Shown here one piece after another: positions 60,123 through 62,291 of a stretch of 62,291 nucleotides of DNA (position 1 is its first letter; every line of letters begins with the position of its first letter). Below the pieces are notes generated by a model. It was not told the DNA's origin, ran no database searches, and saw nothing but the letters and a program-made list of their open reading frames with translations. Made by a program: the position numbers and the translations under genes. The stretch is from Actinomadura chibensis NBRC 106107 (GTDB taxonomy: Bacteria; Actinomycetota; Actinomycetes; Streptosporangiales; Streptosporangiaceae). Location of the stretch: positions 1-62,291 of the forward strand of contig NZ_BCQP01000011.1 of the NCBI RefSeq assembly GCF_001552135.1, read 5' to 3'.

Positions 60123-60145
60123 GCGGGTCGGCGTGTAGGGCCGGT

Positions 60146-61909
60146 TTACAGGTATTGGCCGGTGTTGGCGACGGTGTCGATGGACCGTCCGGCTTCCGCG
60201 CCCTTGGTTCCGGAGACGAGGGTGCGGATGTAGACGATGCGCTCGCCCTTCTTGCCGGAGATGCGGGCCCAGTCGTCGGGGTTGGTGGTGTTGGGCAGGT
60301 CTTCGTTCTCGCTGAACTCGTCGACGCAGGCGGCGAGGAGGTGGTTGACGCGGAGACCTTTCTGGCCGGTGTCGAGGAACTGCTTGATGGCCATTTTCTT
60401 GGCGCGGTCGACGATGTTCTGGATCATCGCTCCTGAGTTGAAGTCCTTGAAGTAGAGGACTTCCTTGTCGCCGTTGGCGTAGGTGACCTCCAGGAAGCGG
60501 TTCTCCTCCGTTTCGGCGTACATGCGTTCGACGGTGCGCTGGATCATGGCCTCGACGGTGGCGTCGGCGGAGCTGCCGTGCTCCTTGAGGTCGTCGGGGT
60601 GCAGGGGCAGGTCGCCGAGGATGTACTTGGAGAAGATGTCGCGGGCGGCTTCGGCGTCGGGTCGTTCGATCTTGATTTTGACGTCGAGGCGGCCGGGGCG
60701 CAGGATCGCGGGGTCGATCATGTCCTCGCGGTTGGACGCGCCGATGACGATGACGTTCTCCAGTCCTTCGACGCCGTCGATCTCGCTGAGGAGCTGCGGG
60801 ACGATGGTGTTCTCGACGTCGGAGGAGACTCCGGATCCGCGGGTGCGGAAGATGGAGTCCATTTCGTCGAAGAAGACGATGACGGGGGTTCCGGCGGACG
60901 CCTTTTCGCGTGCGCGTTGGAAGACGAGCCGGATGTGCCGTTCGGTTTCGCCGACGTATTTGTTGAGGAGTTCGGGGCCCTTGATGTTGAGGAAGAAGCT
61001 CTTGCCTTCCTGGCCGGTCTTCTCGGCGACCTGTTTCGCGAGCGAGTTGGCGACGGCCTTGGCGATGAGGGTCTTCCCGCATCCGGGGGGTCCGTAGAGG
61101 AGGACGCCCTTCGGGGGCCGGAGCTGGTGTTCGCGGAAGAGGTCGGCGTGCAGGTAGGGAAGTTCCACGGCGTCGCGGATCATTTCGATCTGGGAGCCGA
61201 GGCCGCCGATCTCGTCGTAGGAGATGTCGGGGACCTCTTCGAGGACGAGTTCTTCGACCTCCGCCTTGTGGATCTTCTCGTAGGCGTATCCGGAGCGTGG
61301 TTCGAGCATGAGGGAGTCGCCGGCGCGGAGGGGGACTCCGCGGAGCGGCTCGGCGAGCTTGACCACGCGTTCTTCGTCGGCGTGCGCGATGACGAGCGCG
61401 CGTTCGCCGTCGTCGAAGAGTTCCTTGAGCATGACGACTTCGCCCTGCTCTTCGAAGGCGAGCGCCTCGACGACGTTGAGGGCCTCGTTGAGCATGACCT
61501 CTTGGCCGCGCTGGAGTTCGTCGACGTCGACGGCGGGGCTGACGTTGACGCGGAGTTTGCGTCCGCCGGTGAAGATGTCGACCGTTCCATCGTCTCGGCC
61601 TTCGAGGAAGACGCCGAATCCGGATGGTGGTTGTGCGAGCCTGTCGACCTCCTCCTTGAGCGCCACGATCTGTTCGCGAGCCTCTTTGAGGGTCGCTACG
61701 AGTCGCTCGTTCTGACCTGTTACGGCGGCCAGGTTGGCCTGTGCCTCATGGAGGCGTTCTTCCAGAACACGTACTTGGCGCGGGGACTCCGCGAGCTTGC
61801 GGCGCAGCACGGAGATCTCCTCCTCCAGGAAGGAGATCTGCGTTTGGAGGTCCCTGACCTCCTTTTCGTGCTGCGCCCTGCGCGCCCCGGCATCGTCACG
61901 AGCGGCCAC
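60146..61909 (-). CDS. arc: Proteasome-associated ATPase Arc/Mpa
   Basis: A 587-residue AAA+ unfoldase that recognises pupylated proteins and feeds them to the 20S core. An N-terminal coiled coil (about 12-92) binds Pup, and an OB-type double barrel (about 97-220) follows. The AAA module has Walker A Gly-Pro-Pro-Gly-Cys-Gly-Lys-Thr at 273-280, Walker B Val-Phe-Phe-Asp-Glu near 346 and Arg-Pro-Gly-Arg near 398. The C-terminus Gly-Gln-Tyr-Leu carries the penultimate Tyr that opens the PrcA gate. GTG 61909 has GGAGGTGA 7 nt upstream. Confidence 0.98.
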   Translation of the reverse strand: MAARDDAGARRAQHEKEVRDLQTQISFLEEEISVLRRKLAESPRQVRVLEERLHEAQANLAAVTGQNERLVATLKEAREQIVALKEEVDRLAQPPSGFGVFLEGRDDGTVDIFTGGRKLRVNVSPAVDVDELQRGQEVMLNEALNVVEALAFEEQGEVVMLKELFDDGERALVIAHADEERVVKLAEPLRGVPLRAGDSLMLEPRSGYAYEKIHKAEVEELVLEEVPDISYDEIGGLGSQIEMIRDAVELPYLHADLFREHQLRPPKGVLLYGPPGCGKTLIAKAVANSLAKQVAEKTGQEGKSFFLNIKGPELLNKYVGETERHIRLVFQRAREKASAGTPVIVFFDEMDSIFRTRGSGVSSDVENTIVPQLLSEIDGVEGLENVIVIGASNREDMIDPAILRPGRLDVKIKIERPDAEAARDIFSKYILGDLPLHPDDLKEHGSSADATVEAMIQRTVERMYAETEENRFLEVTYANGDKEVLYFKDFNSGAMIQNIVDRAKKMAIKQFLDTGQKGLRVNHLLAACVDEFSENEDLPNTTNPDDWARISGKKGERIVYIRTLVSGTKGAEAGRSIDTVANTGQYL

Positions 61910-61951
61910 GCCCCGTCACCTCCTCACGAAGAGAGCCGACGACCTACTGAG

Positions 61952-61979
61952 ACCCTACCTATCTGGAGGGCTTCCGTAA
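61952..61979 (-). promoter_or_regulatory. Candidate promoter of arc
   Basis: On the minus strand TTACGG (61974-61979) and TAGGGT (61952-61957) are 16 bp apart, 43 bp upstream of the arc GTG. TAGGGT is a common actinobacterial -10 sequence. Confidence 0.55.
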
Positions 61980-62291
61980 CCTGCCCATTCGGTGTTCGTG
62001 TCGTGCGGGGGTGTTCCGGGAGGGTTGGCAGGGGTGCTGTGGGGGCGGGGTGGGGTGGGGGGTTACGGGGCCTGGACCTGGGGGTTCGTGGTCGCGGGCG
62101 TGTCGTGGTGGCGGGTTTGCCGAGTTCGGGGGTGTCTGGGAGGGGCGGCGGGTGTGTCGCGGCGGGGAGGGGCGCGCCGGGCGGGTCGCGGGAGTGTGAT
62201 CTACGCCTCGGCGGGGCGTCCGGGCGTGGCGGGCGGCGCGGTCGGCCCCGTGGCGGGCGGCGCGGCGGGCGGCGTGGACCACGGTCTGCGG
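61980..62291. other. Right-end region without a convincing gene
   Basis: About 310 bp that is strongly G-rich on the plus strand, with runs such as GGGGCGGGGTGGGGTGGGGGG near 62041. An open frame exists on the minus strand (62282-61959), but its Pro/Arg/His-rich translation looks like a shadow of base composition. It is probably intergenic, upstream of arc. Confidence 0.5.

Noticed and set aside
58457..60436. Plus-strand frame opposite dop and the end of arc
   Set aside because: Val/Gly/Asp-rich shadow frame; dop and arc on the other strand have full conserved motifs.
61959..62282. Minus-strand frame at the right edge as the gene upstream of arc
   Set aside because: The translation is Pro/Arg/His-rich with no domain, the frame covers the candidate arc promoter, and no ribosome binding site is seen.

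Overview
The window is about 62 kb of very GC-rich DNA (I estimate over 70% G+C by eye) from an actinomycete. Markers for this are a complete Pup-proteasome locus, a HelY-type helicase next to tatA/tatC, WYL-type PafB/PafC, an F420-type luciferase-like oxidoreductase, frequent GTG starts and ATGA overlaps. Gene content suggests a Streptosporangiales-type genome (Thermomonospora/Actinomadura relatives), but that placement is inference. I see no tRNA, rRNA, CRISPR array, transposase or phage gene.

Layout. 1-10.7 kb: mixed metabolism. A cut-off proline-rich membrane protein and two unknown proteins are followed by a DUF2252 protein, a 3,5-diaminohexanoate dehydrogenase-like gene divergent from a KamA-type radical SAM aminomutase, a cytochrome P450, a DUF3616 protein, an acyl-CoA dehydrogenase and a DUF1707-FHA protein. 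10.7-17.5 kb: a ROK-regulated sugar operon (regulator, lipoprotein, two permeases, GH4 glycosidase, BadF-type kinase) without its own ATPase. 17.6-19 kb: a luciferase-like oxidoreductase and an Lrp/AsnC regulator. 19-26.5 kb: a LacI regulator divergent from an MsiK-type ATPase behind two identical palindromic operators, then convergently a second sugar ABC system (ATPase, lipoprotein, two permeases), one permease carrying a large extracytoplasmic insert. The first MsiK-type ATPase could energise the ROK operon in trans.

26.6-43.3 kb: an M24 peptidase, a 5'-3' exonuclease, a Crp-family regulator, heme oxygenase with an iron box and a neighbouring DUF2470 gene, a sirtuin, a DUF4142 lipoprotein, a MarR regulator divergent from an MFS transporter, a TetR-ATPase-FtsX-type permease operon, a methyltransferase, a DrrAB-like ABC pair, a small PH-like membrane protein and an MpaB-type (DUF2236) protein.

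43.3-61.9 kb: the proteasome supercluster, nearly all on the minus strand. In transcription order it is arc/mpa, dop, pup, a tandem endonuclease-VII-type protein, prcB, prcA, pafA, a double-FKBP lipoprotein, a SufR-like regulator with a DUF3291 protein, then (past a plus-strand DUF3866 gene) pafB, pafC, a small membrane protein, tatA, tatC and helY. Pup ends in Gly-Gly-Glu, so it needs no deamidation; PafA ligates it, Dop removes it, Arc unfolds tagged proteins and PrcA/PrcB degrade them. The most unusual items are the two-domain nuclease inside this operon, its start codon buried in a 17-bp perfect hairpin, the permease with a beta-sandwich-like insert at the MalF P2 position, and several unassigned operators and repeats.
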